Notes under the pieces: model-generated | What the model was told of the DNA's origin: nothing | Databases searched by the model: none | Seen by the model: only the letters and a program-made list of their open reading frames with translations | Program-made: the position numbers and the translations under genes | NCBI RefSeq assembly: GCF_013393385.1 | Contig: NZ_AP023239.1 | Coordinates: 5,084,001-5,148,000 of the forward strand | From: Paenibacillus sp. URB8-2 | GTDB taxonomy: Bacteria; Bacillota; Bacilli; Paenibacillales; Paenibacillaceae | Length of the DNA: 64,000 nucleotides | Direction: 5' to 3' | Shown here: positions 35,190-44,387 of the stretch, one piece after another | How positions within the stretch are numbered: the stretch's first letter is position 1 | Layout: each line of letters opens with the position of its first letter

Positions 35190-37181
35190 TTACTCGGCCC
35201 GCAGCTCCAGCAGGGCGTCGCGCAGTTCGGCGGCGCGTTCAAACTGGAGGTTCTTCGCGGCTTCCTTCATTTCGGCCTCAAGCCGCTGCATGAGGCTCTG
35301 GCGTTCTTTCTTGCTCATCTTGCCGCCCGCGCCGGTCAAGTAGTCGGACTTGGATTCGGCGACCTTAGTCGCCTCGATGACGTCGCGAACTCTCTTGCGG
35401 ATCGTTTGCGGCGTAATGCCATGCTGCTCGTTGTAGGCGATCTGGATGGTCCGGCGCCGCTGAGTCTCGGTAATCGCCTTGTCCATGGAATCGGTGATGT
35501 GGTCGCCGTACATGATGACCTTGCCTTCCGAGTTGCGCGCGGCACGGCCGATCGTCTGGATCAGGGAGCGCTCGGAGCGCAGGAAGCCTTCCTTGTCGGC
35601 ATCGAGTATGGTAACCAGCGAGACTTCCGGCAGATCAAGTCCTTCTCTTAACAAGTTAATACCCACGAGAACGTGAAATGTACCGAGTCGCAGGTCGCGC
35701 AGGATCGCTATCCGCTCCAGCGTCTTGATGTCTGAATGCAGATAACGCACCTTGATCCCGATTTCCTTCAGGTAATCGGTAAGGTCTTCCGACATCTTCT
35801 TCGTCAGCGTCGTAATCAGCACGCGTTCGTCGCGGTCGAGCCGCTCGCGGATTTCACCGATCAGATCGTCGATCTGCCCTTCCGTCGGACGCACTTCGAT
35901 GATGGGGTCCAGCAGGCCGGTCGGCCGGATAATCTGCTCCACCATCGTGTCGCATTGCTCGAGTTCATAAGGGCCGGGCGTTGCCGAGACATAGACGATC
36001 TGCTTGACCTTATTCTCGAATTCCTCGAACTTCAGCGGACGGTTGTCGAGGGCGGACGGCAGCCGGAAGCCATGCTCCACCAGCACCGTCTTCCGCGCCT
36101 GGTCACCGTTATACATCGCCCGGATTTGCGGAAGCGTCACATGTGATTCGTCGATAACGATCAGCATGTCATCCGGGAAATAATCCAGCAGCGTATAAGG
36201 AGTGGCCCCGCGCTCGCGGAAGGTCAGCGGTCCGGAATAGTTCTCGATGCCGGAGCAGAAGCCGACCTCCTTCATCATTTCAATGTCGTACCGCGTCCGC
36301 TGCTCCAGCCGCTGCGCTTCCAGCAGCTTGCCGGCGTCACGCAGTACGGCCAGACGTCCTTCCAGTTCCCGCTCGATGTTGACCAGAGCAAGGCGCATCG
36401 TCTCTTCCTGCGTAACAAAGTGGGAAGCCGGAAAAATGGCGACATGCTCCCGCTCCCCGATCAGTTCCCCGGTAAGCACGTCGATCTCGGTAATCCGCTC
36501 GATTTCATCGCCGAACAGCTCGACGCGGATCGCATGCTCCCCTTGCGAAGCGGGGAAGATCTCAACCACATCGCCGCGCACCCGAAACGTTCCGCGTACG
36601 AAATTGATGTCGTTGCGCTGATACTGGATATCCACCAGCCGGCTCAGAATCTGATTTCGCGGCTTCTCCATTCCCACCCGAAGCGACAGCAGCAGGCTGC
36701 CGTATTCCTGCGGCGAACCGAGACCGTAAATGCAGGATACGCTGGCGACGATAATGACATCCCTGCGTTCAAACAGCGAGCTCGTCGCGGAGTGGCGGAG
36801 CTTGTCGATCTCCTCATTGATGCTGGAATCCTTCTCTATATAAGTATCCGAAGACGGGATATAGGCCTCCGGCTGGTAGTAGTCATAGTAACTCACGAAA
36901 TAATCGACAGAGTTATGCGGGAAAAACTCCTTAAATTCGCTCGCAAGCTGAGCGGCCAGCGTCTTATTATGCGCAATGACCAGCGTAGGCCGGTTCACCT
37001 TGGCGATCATCTGCGCAACGGTAAACGTCTTGCCCGTACCCGTCGCTCCCAGCAGCGTCTGCTGCTTCTTGCCCCCACGCAGACCTTCCACCAATTCCCC
37101 GATGGCGCGGGGCTGATCGCCCTGGGGTGAGTACTCGGACTCCAGCTCGAAGGTCTTCGTACTGACGACAATATCATTCAT
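35190..37181 (-). CDS. uvrB: excinuclease ABC subunit B
   Basis: 663 residues, standard UvrB. DNA helicase-like subunit that loads onto damage from UvrA and recruits UvrC. Walker [11 protein letters not shown], the beta-hairpin region [16 protein letters not shown] box, helicase motif VI region QTIGRAARN, and a C-terminal UVR domain ([22 protein letters not shown]) that binds UvrC. GGGGGAG-type site before the ATG. A LexA-box-like sequence lies about 100 bases upstream, consistent with SOS control. Confidence 0.98.
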   Translation of the reverse strand: MNDIVVSTKTFELESEYSPQGDQPRAIGELVEGLRGGKKQQTLLGATGTGKTFTVAQMIAKVNRPTLVIAHNKTLAAQLASEFKEFFPHNSVDYFVSYYDYYQPEAYIPSSDTYIEKDSSINEEIDKLRHSATSSLFERRDVIIVASVSCIYGLGSPQEYGSLLLSLRVGMEKPRNQILSRLVDIQYQRNDINFVRGTFRVRGDVVEIFPASQGEHAIRVELFGDEIERITEIDVLTGELIGEREHVAIFPASHFVTQEETMRLALVNIERELEGRLAVLRDAGKLLEAQRLEQRTRYDIEMMKEVGFCSGIENYSGPLTFRERGATPYTLLDYFPDDMLIVIDESHVTLPQIRAMYNGDQARKTVLVEHGFRLPSALDNRPLKFEEFENKVKQIVYVSATPGPYELEQCDTMVEQIIRPTGLLDPIIEVRPTEGQIDDLIGEIRERLDRDERVLITTLTKKMSEDLTDYLKEIGIKVRYLHSDIKTLERIAILRDLRLGTFHVLVGINLLREGLDLPEVSLVTILDADKEGFLRSERSLIQTIGRAARNSEGKVIMYGDHITDSMDKAITETQRRRTIQIAYNEQHGITPQTIRKRVRDVIEATKVAESKSDYLTGAGGKMSKKERQSLMQRLEAEMKEAAKNLQFERAAELRDALLELRAE

Positions 37182-37281
37182 TTGCCCGTCTCCCCCTTAA
37201 TCGTCTAAAATATATGAATATATTAACCCATTCTTATCTTAAATGCCGTTCTTCATACGAGAGTGAAAAAAAGGAATATAA

Positions 37282-37293
37282 GAATACTTGTTC
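37282..37293. promoter_or_regulatory. LexA-box-like site upstream of uvrB
   Basis: GAATACTTGTTC differs at one position from the Gram-positive LexA consensus GAAC-N4-GTTC. It overlaps a TTGACG -35-like element on the minus strand, about 100 bases before the uvrB start. Confidence 0.45.
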
Positions 37294-37362
37294 CCGTCAA
37301 TTATACATGTCCCGCCGCATTCATGCAAACCTAATATATAGAACAATTAAGGAGTACACCCG

Positions 37363-38142
37363 ATGGATATAACCTCAATAATCGGCATCATTGCCGGGCT
37401 CGCCGCCCTGATCGGCGGATTTTTCTGGGAAGGGGGAAGCGTATCCGGTCTGCTGCAATGGAATGCCGCCCTGATTGTGTTCGGAGGCACGGTTGCCGCG
37501 GTCCTGATCAGCTTTCCCGCCCGCACGCTGCGCGCCGTTCCGGCGGCGCTGAAGATGGCCTTCGGCCGGAACCGGACCCATCTGGAGGAGCAGGCCGAAG
37601 AACTCGTGGAGATGGCGCTGCTCTCCCGCCGAAGCGGCGTTCTGTCATTGGAACCCCGGGCGGAGGCGCATCCCGATCCCTTTACACGCGAAGGCCTGCA
37701 GCTTATCGTCGACGGCACGGACCCCGGACAGGTGCGCCAAATCCTGGAACTGGAGATGGACGCTGCGGAGCTGAAGCATGAAGGCTATGCCAAAATATTC
37801 GAGGCCGCCGGCGGCTACGCGCCCACCATGGGCATTATCGGAACCGTCATGGGACTCATCCGTGTCCTCGGCAACCTTACCGATCCTTCCCATCTCGGCC
37901 CTTCGATCGCCGTCGCTTTCACAGCGACGCTGTACGGAGTCGCCAGCGCCAACCTGCTCCTCTTGCCCATCGCCTCCAAGATTAAAGCGCGGAGCCAGCT
38001 CCGGCTGCATGGCATGGAGATGCTGCTTGTAGGCATTCTGGCGGTGCAAAACGGTGATCATCCCCAGCTCGTGCGCAAGAAGCTGGCGTCCTTCCTTCAG
38101 GACGAGAGGGATGAGAACGCCGCGGCAGGGGTCCGGTCATGA
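37363..38142 (+). CDS. motA: flagellar motor stator MotA
   Basis: 259 residues, a MotA/TolQ/ExbB-family protein with four membrane helices (two near the N-terminus, two near the C-terminus). The conserved segment APTMGIIGTVMGLIRVL and the following AFTATLYGVASANLLLLPIASK are the stator helices. Forms the ion channel with MotB. The stop overlaps the motB start by four bases (ATGA). Whether it is a proton (MotAB) or sodium (MotPS) pair is not resolved. No flagellar genes lie nearby, so it is an orphan stator locus. Confidence 0.9.
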   Translation: MDITSIIGIIAGLAALIGGFFWEGGSVSGLLQWNAALIVFGGTVAAVLISFPARTLRAVPAALKMAFGRNRTHLEEQAEELVEMALLSRRSGVLSLEPRAEAHPDPFTREGLQLIVDGTDPGQVRQILELEMDAAELKHEGYAKIFEAAGGYAPTMGIIGTVMGLIRVLGNLTDPSHLGPSIAVAFTATLYGVASANLLLLPIASKIKARSQLRLHGMEMLLVGILAVQNGDHPQLVRKKLASFLQDERDENAAAGVRS

Positions 38143-39038
38143 GGCAGCGGGGACAGCGGATCCGCCGGCGGGAAAGCCGCGAGAGCCGCGACCGGTGGAT
38201 GATAACCTACGCCGATTTGATTACGCTGCTGCTTATCTTTTTTGTCGTTTTGTATGCCATGAGCAGTCTGGATCAGGAGAAATACGGCAATGTGATCGCT
38301 TCGCTCCAGCGCTCGTTCCAGACCGGCAGCGGCATCCTTGACGGCGGAAGCGGGGTGCTGGAAGGCGGGAACGGCCAGCAAAACGGAAGCGGCAAAGAGA
38401 GCGAAAACGGGCAAAGCGGTTCAAACGGCAGCCCCACGGGCCAGCCGGCAGCGTCAGCGGCACCGAGCGGCGGGGCATCCGCCGGAACGGACGGCGGGAG
38501 CGGGCAAGCCGGAGCGACACCTGGAGCGGAGGCGTCTCCTTCCCCCCGCGAGCTTGCCTTCCGCCAGCAAGAAGCGAAGCTGGCCGATCTGATGAACGTG
38601 ATCACCGAATATGTGAAGGATAATCATCTAGGCGACCAGATTTTTGTCGCGGACAAGCCGCAAGGCATCGCCATCACCCTCAGCGACCGTTTCCTCTTCG
38701 CCGTCGGCAGGGCGGATCTCAAGCCCGCGGCGGTTCCCGCGCTGCGCCAGCTGTCCGGTCTGTTCCGCGGCATCGGCGCTACGGTCAGCATCGAGGGCCA
38801 TACGGACAACACACCGGTGCTTCCCTCATCCCGGTATGCGGACAACTGGGAGCTCTCGGGAGCGCGTGCGCTGTCCGTTCTGCGCTTTTTTCTGGACAGA
38901 GAAAGCCTGAGCCCCGGCCAGTTCCAGTATGCGGGCTACGCTGATACGCGTCCGGCCGCGGACAACGCCACGGAGAGCGGACGGCAGAAAAACCGCCGGG
39001 TGGAGATTATCGTCCTGCGGCAGCTCCAGGAGGAGTGA
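38139..39038 (+). CDS. motB: flagellar motor stator MotB
   Basis: 299 residues. Short basic N-terminus, one membrane helix with the ion-carrying Asp in YADLITLLLIFFVVLYAMSS, then an unusually long Gly/Ser/Asn-rich linker (~residues 65-140), and an OmpA-like peptidoglycan-binding domain (SIEGHTDNTPV, NWELSGARA, GYADTRPAADN, NRRVEIIV). The linker joins plug/channel and wall-anchoring domain and is longer and more repetitive than in Bacillus. Overlaps motA by four bases. A terminator follows at 39156. Confidence 0.92.
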   Translation: MRQRGQRIRRRESRESRDRWMITYADLITLLLIFFVVLYAMSSLDQEKYGNVIASLQRSFQTGSGILDGGSGVLEGGNGQQNGSGKESENGQSGSNGSPTGQPAASAAPSGGASAGTDGGSGQAGATPGAEASPSPRELAFRQQEAKLADLMNVITEYVKDNHLGDQIFVADKPQGIAITLSDRFLFAVGRADLKPAAVPALRQLSGLFRGIGATVSIEGHTDNTPVLPSSRYADNWELSGARALSVLRFFLDRESLSPGQFQYAGYADTRPAADNATESGRQKNRRVEIIVLRQLQEE

Positions 39039-39155
39039 ACGGAGGCGCTTTGAATCGACTGCGCTCCTCTGCCCGCTGCAAACGCAAGCTGCCTGAGGCA
39101 TTAGGATTGGACCCAAGCATACCGGAATTTAGCAGAACATGAATGAGCATACAAG

Positions 39156-39206
39156 GCGGATTTTTCGGCGGCATAACAACTTGCTGTCCGTAAAAATCCG
39201 CTTTTT
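39156..39206 (+). terminator. terminator after motAB
   Basis: GCGGATTTTT pairs with AAAAATCCGC across a loop of about 26 bases, followed by TTTTT. The remaining intergenic stretch up to 39369 shows nothing further. Confidence 0.75.
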
Positions 39207-39369
39207 CGCGCTGCCTCCTTACACACTAGATTTTCCTGCTGAACCGGGTAGATGACAATGCCCCATTGGTTTACCCGTCTCTGAAATGCGTTAAGTATCA
39301 TATAGACTGAGACTAGCCACAATATGCATATAAAATCATTAACGACTTTAATAAAAAGAGGGATTATCC

Positions 39370-40593
39370 ATGAGCGATTCACCATCCGTCTGTCCCGATT
39401 TCGCTGACCCTTCTTTTTTGAAGCGGCATATTCTGGACACGGTTCGTTTCTATGCCCCCCGCTGTATCGACCGTCTTTACGGCGGTTATATCAACTGCTT
39501 TCTGGACGATGGAACCGTATGCGATTACGAGACGAAACAGCTGGTGGGAATGACGCGGTTCGTTTATATTTTCAGCGCGGCTCTGCTGGTTGGAGGGCCT
39601 GCGGAGTACCGCGGGGCCGCCGAGCACGGACTTCGCTTTCTTCGCGAGTTTCAGTGGGATCATGAGCACGGAGGGTTCTTTTGGACGCTGAAGGGGCGAA
39701 ATCCGACCGATAAAAGAAAGCTCGCCTACGGGCATGCTTTTGCCTTATTGGCGGCCTCTACCGCTTTCAAAGCAGGAATCTCCCCGGCAGGGGCGATGAT
39801 CGGCGAAGTGTACGAGGTGCTCGAGAAGCATTTCTGGAATGAACAGGACGGCCTGTACGCAGATGAAGCGTCCGATGACTGGTCTGAAGTGTCTCCCTAT
39901 CGCGGACAAAATGCGAACATGCATCTGACCGAAGCGATGATGGCGGCTTACGAGGCCACCGGCGACAGACGCTATCTGGACCGCGCAAATACTCTGGCGC
40001 ACTCCGTCATGTTCAAGCTGCTTCCGCAATCGGGCAAGCTGATTTGGGAGCACTACAAGACCGACTGGGTGATCGACTGGAATTACAACAAGGGCAACAC
40101 CAAGGACGAATTCCGGCCTTACGGCTATATTTTCGGCCACTCCATTGAGTGGGCCAAGCTGCTTCTGCTGCTTAACCGGCTGTGTCCGCAAGCATGGCTT
40201 GCGCCGCAGGCGGAACGGTTGTTTCGGGAGGCGGTGGACAAAGGTCTGGACCGGAGGCATGGCGGTATTTTCTACTCGATGTCCCCTGAGAACGGACAAA
40301 TTATCGATTCTGATAAGCTGTATTGGGTAATGGCCGAGGCGATTGGCGCTTCCTCCCTGCTCGCCGCTTGTACGGGGCAGACCGGCTACCGGAAATTTTA
40401 TGAAGATATTTTCAGCTACTGCTGGACCTATTTCGTTGACCATGACTTTGGAGGGTGGTATCAGCTTTTGGATGCGTCAAACCGGAAGTACAACAGCATC
40501 AAAAGTCCGCCGCCGAAGACTGACTATCATCCCGTCACCAATTGCATAACGGCCATTTTCGTCTGGGGAACCGCAGCAGGCAAGCCTTTGTGA
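39370..40593 (+). CDS. AGE-family epimerase/isomerase
   Basis: 407 residues with the (alpha/alpha)6-barrel family pattern of N-acylglucosamine 2-epimerases and mannose/cellobiose epimerases. Conserved barrel blocks: WDHEHGGFFW, YGHAFALLAAS, NANMHLTEAMMAAYEATGD, FRPYGYIFGHSIEWAKLLL and a final YHPVTNCITAIF. The His residues in these motifs correspond to the general acid/base pairs of the family. Acts on a free sugar in the cytoplasm, but the substrate (mannose-fructose, glucosamine, or a disaccharide) is not predictable here. Stands alone; a short non-coding stretch follows. Confidence 0.85.
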   Translation: MSDSPSVCPDFADPSFLKRHILDTVRFYAPRCIDRLYGGYINCFLDDGTVCDYETKQLVGMTRFVYIFSAALLVGGPAEYRGAAEHGLRFLREFQWDHEHGGFFWTLKGRNPTDKRKLAYGHAFALLAASTAFKAGISPAGAMIGEVYEVLEKHFWNEQDGLYADEASDDWSEVSPYRGQNANMHLTEAMMAAYEATGDRRYLDRANTLAHSVMFKLLPQSGKLIWEHYKTDWVIDWNYNKGNTKDEFRPYGYIFGHSIEWAKLLLLLNRLCPQAWLAPQAERLFREAVDKGLDRRHGGIFYSMSPENGQIIDSDKLYWVMAEAIGASSLLAACTGQTGYRKFYEDIFSYCWTYFVDHDFGGWYQLLDASNRKYNSIKSPPPKTDYHPVTNCITAIFVWGTAAGKPL

Positions 40594-40747
40594 CCGGATG
40601 TTGAAATGACAGAAAGTTGCAAGGCGGGAGAAGTGCGGGCGGGGGATTCACAGGATATTAACGCAATTCACTGGGAATTCACGTTTAAACAAGCAGGAAA
40701 GAATATACATCGTGCGGAAAGAGTAGGCAAAGGAGATGTTTCCCAAA

Positions 40748-41346
40748 ATGGCTTCTCTTGTCCGCGCTTTACGCGATCCGAAGCGATGGAAAACCGTAGC
40801 GTATTCCGTTAGCCTGCCGTCGGTCAGCCTCGTTTTTCACGCCGTTTTCTTGATGTTTCTATTGGGTTTTGGGATATCCCGACGGGTATGCCCACTGGCT
40901 GGAAACTGACGACGATAAGGGGCTACTTGCTGGCCTTTGGCGCGCTCTACGCGCTCGTCTGGTGCGGTTATTGGTGGATTCTGCGCGCGTTGAACGGCAA
41001 TAAGATCCCGGCTTTCCCGCTTCATGTGCTGGCTGCCTGGCTGCCTCTTCTCGCAGGGCTGTATTTTGCCGATCCGGCCAGCAATCCGAATGCCATGATT
41101 CCGACCTCCGCCGCTGAAATCACCTTTACGATGAGCACAGCCTTGATGACGGCCGCCCTGTTCCCTTTCTACTCCATAGCCGTCTACGCACTCGTACTTT
41201 CTCCCTCTATTCGTAGGAGCAGCAAAATAGGAAGGCTTCTCGGATTATGGATTCTTTTTGCGGCAGCCAGCTTGTACCTAGAGTCCTTCTTCTGGCATCT
41301 GGTGCCATCCATCTACAAGGGAATCGCCGGCTTTCCGACCTGGTAG
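40748..41346 (+). pseudogene. four-helix membrane protein, single frameshift
   Basis: Two adjacent frames complement each other. Frame one from ATG 40748 reads MASLVRALRDPKRWKTVAYS and a hydrophobic helix ending FLLGF; the second continues WDIPTGMPTGWKLTTIRGYL and then ~150 residues with four hydrophobic segments (YLLAFGALYALVWCGYWWIL and others) to the stop at 41346. The switch falls in the G/T run near 40860-40870, where one base added or lost restores a ~200-residue protein. It could be a real mutation, a sequencing error or, if both frames are made, programmed shifting; error or recent decay is more likely. AAAGGAG lies about 12 bases before the ATG. Function not recognised. Confidence 0.6.
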
Positions 41347-41412
41347 CATCCTGCAGAAAGCCCGGAAGCAGCAGGGCCAACCGTCCTCAATCACCTGCAA
41401 AAAACATAAGAA

Positions 41413-41456
41413 GAAACGGCTTTGCCGTCCTCTGGAAGAGGAGGGCATCCGTTTCT
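41413..41456 (+). terminator. hairpin, possible terminator
   Basis: GAAACGG pairs with CCGTTTC, with inner TCCTCT-AGAGGA pairing. The following T run is weak. Confidence 0.5.
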
Positions 41457-41730
41457 CGTAAAAATATCAGGTTAAAGATAAGCGCGAAGCTTATACTTTC
41501 TGATATTTCAAAAAAGCCGGCCCTGGTCTGGCGGATCATCCGCTGTCCAAAGCCTGCCCAGTAAGGACCGCGTTGGTTCGGCGGATCGGACCATTGTCCA
41601 GTGCCAGCCTGCCGAGTTTAGCCGCTTATTCGTCCGTATGCAAAATGGTCCAAAATCCGCCGCTGACAACCTTGGCAGGACAGCATCCATTCCTCTACTC
41701 GCCAAATCAAGCAGCCAAATGGACGAAGCG

Positions 41731-41957
41731 GAATTTCTCCCTTTTATTTTTCAAAAAAGGAGCCTCTTACATACTTAAACTGGAAAATCTCCCTCTAAAT
41801 CGGCGTTTCAGGCAGAAATAAAGAAAAAACAGCAAATAAACGGGAGGTTTTCCCATTTATTAGGCGAAACAGCTTTTTTCCAAAAAATTAAACGGAGGTT
41901 TTCCCGTTCATGCAAAAACCGCTGCCGGATCAGGCACGAACGGAATCCTCCGTTTAA
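41731..41957. repeat. array of five degenerate units, ~52-bp period
   Basis: Five diverged copies of a unit near AAATAAACGGGAGGTTTTCC start at about 41731, 41782, 41835, 41887 and 41938, i.e. 51, 53, 52 and 51 bases apart. Copies 3 and 4 are in forward orientation; 1, 2 and 5 are in reverse. Copies 3 and 4 extend into imperfect palindromes (GGGAGGTTTTCCC and ACGGAGGTTTTCCCGT). Confidence 0.65.
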
Positions 41958-41986
41958 GCTATGACCGAATACCAAATATAATCGCG

Positions 41987-42379
41987 TTACTCGCCGACCA
42001 GTTCACGATAAGCCGCCGCGTCCAGCAGTCCGTCCGTCGCAGAGGCGTAGTCGCCCTCGACCTCCACCTCGTAAATCCAGCCCTCGCCGTACGGCTGCTC
42101 GTTCAGCAGCTCGGGCTTGTCTTCAAGCGCCGCGTTGACCCGCGTCACCGTTCCCGACACCGGAGAATATAATTCGGATACGGTCTTGACCGATTCGATG
42201 CTGCCTACGCTGTCGCCGGCGGTGACCGCCGTGCCGATTTCCGGAAACTCCACGAACACGATATCACCAAGCAGATGCTGGGCATGGTCGGTGATGCCTA
42301 CGCGCACGATTTGACCTTCGCCCTGCTGCGCCCATTCATGCTCTTCGCTATACCGGAGATTGTCTAGCACTTCACTCAT
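41987..42379 (-). CDS. gcvH: glycine cleavage system H protein
   Basis: 130 residues. Lipoyl carrier of the glycine cleavage complex, shuttling the methylamine group between P, T and L proteins. The lipoylated lysine is K65 in ESVKTVSE. N-terminal YSEEHEW and the VGITDHAQHLLGDIVFVEFPEIG block are standard. It is divergent from the riboswitch-controlled gcvT-gcvPA-gcvPB operon and so is not itself behind the glycine riboswitch. Confidence 0.97.
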   Translation of the reverse strand: MSEVLDNLRYSEEHEWAQQGEGQIVRVGITDHAQHLLGDIVFVEFPEIGTAVTAGDSVGSIESVKTVSELYSPVSGTVTRVNAALEDKPELLNEQPYGEGWIYEVEVEGDYASATDGLLDAAAYRELVGE

Positions 42380-42504
42380 TTTCGATAGCCGCCTCTCTTC
42401 GCCATTGGGAGTCTTAAATTAGTTATAGACTAAGTTATGCCCTTATCCGGTGTCAATATATCTGACAGGAAAATAATTTTTGACCGGTTTTTGAACGAAT
42501 ATGG

Positions 42505-42533
42505 TTGACACCGGGAAGGGATTCCAGTATTAA
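42505..42533 (+). promoter_or_regulatory. sigma-A promoter of the gcvT operon
   Basis: TTGACA and TATTAA separated by 17 bases, placing transcription start near 42540, about 35 bases before the riboswitch. Confidence 0.7.
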
Positions 42534-42572
42534 TGGAGTGAGAAGAATCACATACAAACAGCGAATGATGGC

Positions 42573-42826
42573 ATAGGGAGAGACCGTCCTCCGAAGACGG
42601 CGCCGAAGGAGTAAGCCTTGAACCAAGGGGAATCTCTCAGGCAAAAGGACCTCTGCCGGACGCATCTCTGGAGAGCATCGGGCGCGGTCAGCGTACGGTC
42701 ACCAACGGGGAAACCCGCTCAAAGCTAAAGCGCCGGGCCGTCAGGCTATTGCCGCTGATATGCTGGAATACCGGACTTTTGCAGCCCGGAGCGGGGTAAC
42801 TCTCAGGTACAAGGGACAGAGCGAAA
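42573..42826 (+). ncRNA. tandem glycine riboswitch
   Basis: Two consecutive aptamers. The first (about 42573-42675) has the GGGAGAGACCG opening, the conserved CGCCGAAGGAGTAAG and AATCTCTCAGGCAAAAGGAC. The second (about 42676-42826) has CACCAACGGGGAAACC and ACTCTCAGGTACAAGGGACA. Glycine binding is expected to switch on the downstream glycine cleavage genes by disrupting the terminator that overlaps the end of aptamer 2. Confidence 0.95.
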
Positions 42827-42879
42827 GACGAAAGTGTGCGCATATTTTGTGCAGATTCGTCTTACGCCTGTCCTTTTTT
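42812..42879 (+). terminator. riboswitch-controlled intrinsic terminator
   Basis: AGGGACAG...AAGACGAA pairs with TTCGTCTT...CCTGTCC, followed by TTTTTT. Its 5' arm is the end of aptamer 2, so folding of the aptamer would compete with it: the expected expression platform of an ON switch. The remaining leader to 43170 shows nothing else convincing. Confidence 0.85.
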
Positions 42880-43170
42880 GCGCTTGCCGAAAGATAAAAG
42901 CGGGATCGACGCAAAGGTTTGGGAATGTGCTGCGGAGGGCAAGCTTCATTTTGCAGAATAAAACAGCCCCGTTCGGGACCCGCTTCCTGGCCCCTTCAAA
43001 GTAAAATCTGGCGGTAAAGCAGACCCGGATACTTTAGGAGGACCCCAACAGCTATATGCGGCTTGAAGAAACACCGGACGGCGTCCCCGCTGGACGCAAC
43101 CACGTTTCTTTTTGGAAATATTAGGGTGTGCAAAGTCTTATTAATTAAAAAAATCACGGGGAGTGACGAC

Positions 43171-44274
43171 ATGAATGCTTTGAAGAGAACGCCTTTTTTC
43201 GCCTTCTACTCCGCTTATCCGGAGTCCAGAAGCATTGATTTCGGCGGCTGGGAGCTGCCGGTGCAGTTCACCGGCATCCAGAAAGAGCACGAAGCGGTCC
43301 GCAGCCGGGCGGGATTGTTCGACGTCTCGCACATGGGCGAATTCATGGTGACCGGCAGCGGAGCGGAGACTTACCTGCAGCACATGACGACCAACGATGT
43401 CGGCAGGCTCGCGGACGGCCAGGCGCAGTATTCGCTGCTCTGCTACCCGGACGGCGGCACGGTCGACGACCTGCTCGTATACCGCCTGGGCGAAGGGCGC
43501 TACATGCTTGTCGTGAACGCCTCCAACATCGATAAGGATTACCAGTGGCTTCAGGACCATCTGCCGGAGAGCGGCGTGGAGCTTACGGACCGGTCGGAGG
43601 AAACGCTGCTGCTGGCGGTTCAAGGGCCGCACGCCCAACAAATCATAAGCGAGGTTTCCTCTGTGGCGCCGGCCGGTCTGAAGCCGTTCCATTTCGCGGA
43701 GCGCGCGGTCGTGTGCGGCGTGGAAGTGCTGCTGTCGCGTACAGGCTATACCGGCGAAGATGGCTTCGAGCTGTATGCTCCGGTAGACGCTGCGGAAAAG
43801 CTGTGGAACGGGCTGCTCGAAGCGGGCAGCGCCCACGGGCTTACGCCGGCGGGCCTCGGCGCGCGCGACACGCTTCGCTTCGAAGCGAAGCTGCCGCTGT
43901 ACGGCCAAGAGTTGTCGAAGGACATCTCGCCGCTGGAAGCGGGGCTCGGCTTCTTCGTGAAGCTGGATAAGGCCGACTTTATCGGCCGCGAAGCGCTGCT
44001 GGCCCAGAAGGAGCAGGGCGTTCCCCGCCGACTGGTCGGAATCGAAATGATCGACCGCGGCATTCCGCGCTCGCATTATCCCGTATACACGGGGGAACAG
44101 CAGATCGGCGAGATTACGACCGGCACTCAGTCGCCGACGCTGAAGCGGAACCTGGGGCTTGCCCTGGTGGATGCCCGGTACGGCGAAATCGGCACGGAGT
44201 TGGAAGTCGAAATCCGCGGCAAGCGGCTCAAGGCCGCCGTCGTGAAAGCCCCTTTTTATAAGAAAAACTCTTAG
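43171..44274 (+). CDS. gcvT: glycine cleavage system T protein (aminomethyltransferase)
   Basis: 367 residues from the ATG at 43171, chosen because GGGAG lies seven bases before it and family members begin here ([16 protein letters not shown]). The frame is open 36 codons further upstream but that part is not family-like. Transfers the methylene group of glycine to tetrahydrofolate. [42 protein letters not shown] and the folate-binding GLGARDTLR blocks are present. First gene of the riboswitch-controlled operon. Confidence 0.97.
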   Translation: MNALKRTPFFAFYSAYPESRSIDFGGWELPVQFTGIQKEHEAVRSRAGLFDVSHMGEFMVTGSGAETYLQHMTTNDVGRLADGQAQYSLLCYPDGGTVDDLLVYRLGEGRYMLVVNASNIDKDYQWLQDHLPESGVELTDRSEETLLLAVQGPHAQQIISEVSSVAPAGLKPFHFAERAVVCGVEVLLSRTGYTGEDGFELYAPVDAAEKLWNGLLEAGSAHGLTPAGLGARDTLRFEAKLPLYGQELSKDISPLEAGLGFFVKLDKADFIGREALLAQKEQGVPRRLVGIEMIDRGIPRSHYPVYTGEQQIGEITTGTQSPTLKRNLGLALVDARYGEIGTELEVEIRGKRLKAAVVKAPFYKKNS

Positions 44275-44387
44275 CGATTCTTTTCGAAGAAGTCGTCTAA
44301 TCCCTCATTAGCGGTCGTTTTACTTGCGATTGAAGAATTGTTGAGCAAGACATAATCCTACGAATCAGCCAAGGAGTGAATCCGAAA

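Larger units (their letters stand above)
41347..41986. other. 640-base non-coding stretch with hairpin and repeats
   Basis: Begins just after the frameshifted gene. A long hairpin (41413-41455, GAAACGG...CCGTTTC with a paired interior) may terminate it. The right half holds the five-unit short-repeat array described separately. No gene was seen on either strand. Confidence 0.6.

Noticed and set aside
40606..40812. 68-codon frame just before the frameshifted membrane protein
   Set aside because: No ribosome site or family resemblance; it overlaps the better-supported frame.
43056..43124. Small frame (MRLEETPDGV...) with AGGAGG upstream in the gcvT leader
   Set aside because: Ribosome site is 14 bases away, too far, and no conservation can be judged; not called as a leader peptide.
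43141..44076. Minus-strand frame opposite gcvT
   Set aside because: Antisense shadow of a GC-rich gene; Arg-rich with no recognisable domain.
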